Shown here piece by piece: positions 22,338 to 24,333 of a stretch of DNA of 24,333 bases (its first letter is position 1; every line of letters begins with the position of its first letter). The notes under the pieces are model-generated. The model did not search any database. It was not told where the DNA came from and saw only the letters and a program-made list of their open reading frames with translations. Source of the stretch: CAYJFX01 sp964370315. GTDB lineage: Bacteria > Spirochaetota > Spirochaetia > Treponematales > Treponemataceae. The DNA lies in NCBI GenBank assembly GCA_964370315.1, contig CAYJIS010000028.1, positions 1-24,333 of the forward strand. Direction: 5' to 3'. The position numbers and the translations under genes are program-made.

Positions 22338-22369
22338 ACACAAATAGTGTTACGTAACACTATTTGTGT
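22338..22369. promoter_or_regulatory. Operator 3, perfect 32-bp palindrome
   Basis: ACACAAATAGTGTTAC (22338-22353) is followed by its exact reverse complement (22354-22369). The core GTGTTACGTAACAC is the same as in operators 1 and 2. It lies 195 bases before the GH4 start. No strong promoter abuts it: TATAAC at 22334-22339 lacks a good -35. TTGTAA-16-TATGTT (from about 22425) is a weak candidate promoter downstream. Confidence 0.75.
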
Positions 22370-22483
22370 AGGGTCATTTGTTGCTATCTTTGTTCTAGGT
22401 GGTGGCACTTAAATAATTTGCTACTTTGTAAGTAGTAAAAAATGATGTATGTTTAATCTTTCATTTTTGTGGGATTGAGCTTT

Positions 22484-22502
22484 CGAGTTTTGTTAAAACT
22501 CG
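22484..22502 (+). other. Hairpin in the leader region of the GH4 gene
   Basis: CGAGTTTT (22484-22491), loop GTT, AAAACTCG (22495-22502), followed by TTTATATT. It could act as a weak terminator or attenuator before the GH4 gene. Confidence 0.45.
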
Positions 22503-22563
22503 TTTATATTACAGCTTAGCGATATGTATGTCGTTACTTATAAAATAAAAATTGGAGAAAACC

Positions 22564-23913
22564 ATGAAAGTAGTATTGGTTGGGGCAGGTAGTGCTCAGT
22601 TTGGCTGTGGAAGTTTAGGAGATATCTTCTGCAGTAAAGAGTTACAAGGAAGCGAAGTTGCGCTCCTTGATATTAACGCAGAAAGCTTGGATAAAGTATA
22701 TAAAGTAGCCCAAGCCTTCATCGAAGAAAAAAAGCTAGATTTTACTGTTAGTGCAACAACAAACAGAAAAGAAGCTTTTAAAGGTGCAAACTTTATTATT
22801 TCATCTATTGAGGTAGGCGATCGCTTTAAACTATGGGATGAAGACTGGAAAGTAGCAATGCAATATGGTTTTCATCAAGTGTACGGAGAAAACGGTGGTC
22901 CTGGCGGAGTTTTTCATGCATTGAGAATAATTCCACCTATTTTAGACATTGTTCGAGATGCGATGGAAGTATGCCCAGATGCATATATTTTTAACTACTC
23001 AAATCCTATGACTGCAATTACAACTGCTGTTTTACGAGCATTTCCTCAAGCTAAGTTTATTGGTATGTGCCACGAAATTGGATGGCTTTATAGATGGCTT
23101 CCAAGAATGCTAAATACTCCAATTGAAGACTTACATTTTAGAGCTGCTGGATTAAATCACTTTAGCTGCATGTTAGAAGTTAAAAACACAAAAACTGGAC
23201 AAGACCTCTATCCTGAAGTATTAAAAAAAGCACACTCATTTTTTGAAAAAGAACCAGGATATTCTGATCTTTTAGATAGATTCCGTGAAACAGGAAAAGC
23301 AGAAGAAACAGAAAAGTATGCAAAAGAAAATCCAGACTTTGACAGTAAGTATGTTTGGGCAGACAGAACGCTTCTTAAATATATTTTAGAAACATATAAG
23401 CTTTTGCCAATAACTGTTGATAGTCATTTCGGTGAGTATTTAAGCTGGGCATGGGATGTCGCAGACCATAAAGGTATCCTAGATTTTTATGAGTTTTATA
23501 AAACTTCACTACCAAATAAAATGCCATCTATAGAACTCGTTACACATGAAAGAGCTGTTCCAATTATGGACGGAATTATTAGTAACGCAGGATTTGAAGA
23601 AGCAGCAGTTAATATTCAAAACAATGGTTTAATCGAAGACTTACCTTCTTGGATTGCAATTGAATGCCCTGCAATAATTGACAAAAATGGTTTAACTGGT
23701 ATAAAAACTGAAGTGCCAAAAGGTTACCAAGCTTTATTGAGAAATTACTGTGGTGTTTATGACTTAACTGCAGAAGCAGTTATTCATAAAAGCAAGGATT
23801 ATGCAATTCAAGCAATGCTTGCCAATCCAATCGTAAATCGTTGCTTGCCAGTAAAACCTATGGTTGAATACATGATTGCACAGCAAGAAAAATGGCTAGG
23901 TTATTTAAAATAA
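22564..23913 (+). CDS. Glycoside hydrolase family 4 (alpha-glucosidase/alpha-galactosidase type)
   Basis: GH4 enzymes cleave glycosides by an NAD- and metal-dependent redox-elimination mechanism in the cytosol. The 449-residue protein has the dinucleotide-binding start MKVVLVGAGSAQFG (residues 1-14), the acidic strand end LLDIN (34-38), YGENGGPGGVFHALRIIP (107-124), NYSNPM (144-149), the metal-ligand Cys169 in GMCHE, and GLNHF with His199. These match the family. The substrate cannot be read; alpha-glucosides, alpha-galactosides and alpha-glucuronides are all known for GH4. An uptake system of ABC type, not PTS, argues against a 6-phospho substrate. Start at 22564 with GGAG seven bases upstream; an in-frame TTG at 22552 overlaps that site and is rejected. 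Probably controlled by operator 3. Confidence 0.88.
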   Translation: MKVVLVGAGSAQFGCGSLGDIFCSKELQGSEVALLDINAESLDKVYKVAQAFIEEKKLDFTVSATTNRKEAFKGANFIISSIEVGDRFKLWDEDWKVAMQYGFHQVYGENGGPGGVFHALRIIPPILDIVRDAMEVCPDAYIFNYSNPMTAITTAVLRAFPQAKFIGMCHEIGWLYRWLPRMLNTPIEDLHFRAAGLNHFSCMLEVKNTKTGQDLYPEVLKKAHSFFEKEPGYSDLLDRFRETGKAEETEKYAKENPDFDSKYVWADRTLLKYILETYKLLPITVDSHFGEYLSWAWDVADHKGILDFYEFYKTSLPNKMPSIELVTHERAVPIMDGIISNAGFEEAAVNIQNNGLIEDLPSWIAIECPAIIDKNGLTGIKTEVPKGYQALLRNYCGVYDLTAEAVIHKSKDYAIQAMLANPIVNRCLPVKPMVEYMIAQQEKWLGYLK

Positions 23914-23926
23914 TTCTTAGATTTAC

Positions 23927-24056
23927 TTCTGTACACTAATGAAGTAGAGAAGTCTCCGTGGTTTTTCTTTTACCTAAGTTCTGGTAAAAGAAAAATCTGT
24001 ATGGACGATTTCTCTTCTTCTGCGTATGGTGAAATTTAGCACTAAAGAGTACAGAA
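23927..24056. repeat. Large nested inverted repeat between the GH4 gene and lacI
   Basis: Three nested arm pairs share one centre. Outer: TTCTGTACACT (23927-23937) with AGAGTACAGAA (24046-24056), 10 of 11. Middle: 23941-23954 with 24007-24020, 12 of 14. Inner: TTTTTCTTTTACC (23962-23974) with GGTAAAAGAAAAA (23983-23995), 13 of 13, loop of 8. It may terminate the GH4 transcript, or be a small mobile element or structured RNA. Confidence 0.6.
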
Positions 24057-24085
24057 TTAAAAGTAAAAAAGTAAAAGGTAAAAAT

Positions 24086-24333
24086 ATGGCTACGATAAAA
24101 CAGATTGCAAAAAAAGCTGGTGTAAGTGCAACCACTGTTTCAAATGTACTCAATGGACGATTGCAAAAAGTATCTCAAGAAACATTAGAAATAGTTCAAT
24201 CTGTTTTAGACTCCGAAAATTATACACCAAACCTTGCAGCACAATTATTAGCACATCAAAAATCCCATATAATAGGTGTTATTGTATATAATGCTCCACG
24301 AGTTGGTGAAACCATGTTTGAAGATCCCTTTAC
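24086..24333 (+). CDS. LacI-family transcriptional regulator, N-terminal part (runs off the window)
   Basis: The first 82 codons are present. The start MATIKQIAKKAGVSATTVSN, then VLNG, is the LacI-type helix-turn-helix (about residues 3-24), followed by the hinge helix region PNLAAQLLAHQKS and the first strand of the sugar-binding domain, IIGVIVYNAP. Members bind palindromes with a central CG, often releasing them when a sugar binds. It sits downstream of the GH4 gene, in the same direction, and is the natural candidate to bind the three GTGTTACGTAACAC operators. A weak AAGG site precedes the ATG at 24086. Its own upstream region has no copy of the operator core, so autoregulation is not suggested. 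The gene is cut by the window edge, not damaged. Confidence 0.92.
   Translation, partial: MATIKQIAKKAGVSATTVSNVLNGRLQKVSQETLEIVQSVLDSENYTPNLAAQLLAHQKSHIIGVIVYNAPRVGETMFEDPF

Overview
The window is AT-rich (G+C roughly one third by eye) and reads like a motile, diderm spirochaete (Spirochaetaceae/Treponema-like, medium confidence). The reasons are two flagellar rod genes with sigma-28-type promoters, several short lipoproteins with relaxed lipoboxes, CoaX as the pantothenate kinase, and a SecA with a C-terminal zinc tail. No species can be named from sequence alone.

Layout. 1-55 is the start of a radical SAM gene (minus). 154-1524 is an ankyrin-repeat lipoprotein (minus). 1647-2786 is a RelB/DinJ-RelE/ParE toxin-antitoxin pair set between two directly repeated, GC-rich, hairpin-forming elements, an arrangement that looks like a cassette. 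2809-4093 is a DUF456 gene plus coaX (minus), divergent from hisS (4123-5439, plus). 5539-8139 is a four-gene minus-strand operon for the cell envelope: beta-propeller lipoprotein, single-pass protein, small membrane protein, SH3-like lipoprotein. It is divergent from secA (8195-10927). glgC (11001-12272, minus) converges on secA at a shared terminator. flgF (12525-13322) and flgG (16507-17301) lie apart, separated by a GltS-type transporter and a multidomain acyltransferase.

17640 to the end is a carbohydrate utilisation locus: two tandem paralogous solute-binding lipoproteins, two ABC permeases, a GH4 glycosidase and the start of a LacI-family regulator. Three near-identical palindromes with core GTGTTACGTAACAC lie before binding protein 1, before binding protein 2 and in the leader region of the GH4 gene, so the LacI protein is the obvious candidate for all three. 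No ATPase gene is present in the window, so the transporter must borrow one from elsewhere or have it downstream.

The most interesting signals are regulatory. Four genes (ankyrin lipoprotein, hisS, beta-propeller lipoprotein, secA) have a good -35/-10 promoter whose -10 box ends only 6-7 nt before the ATG and no Shine-Dalgarno sequence, which predicts leaderless mRNAs. coaX and hisS share one symmetric -10 element read in both directions. The sugar operators keep a fixed core while their outer arms differ in sequence but stay palindromic. A 130-bp nested inverted repeat separates the GH4 gene from lacI. No fully new system was proven; these are testable predictions from sequence.
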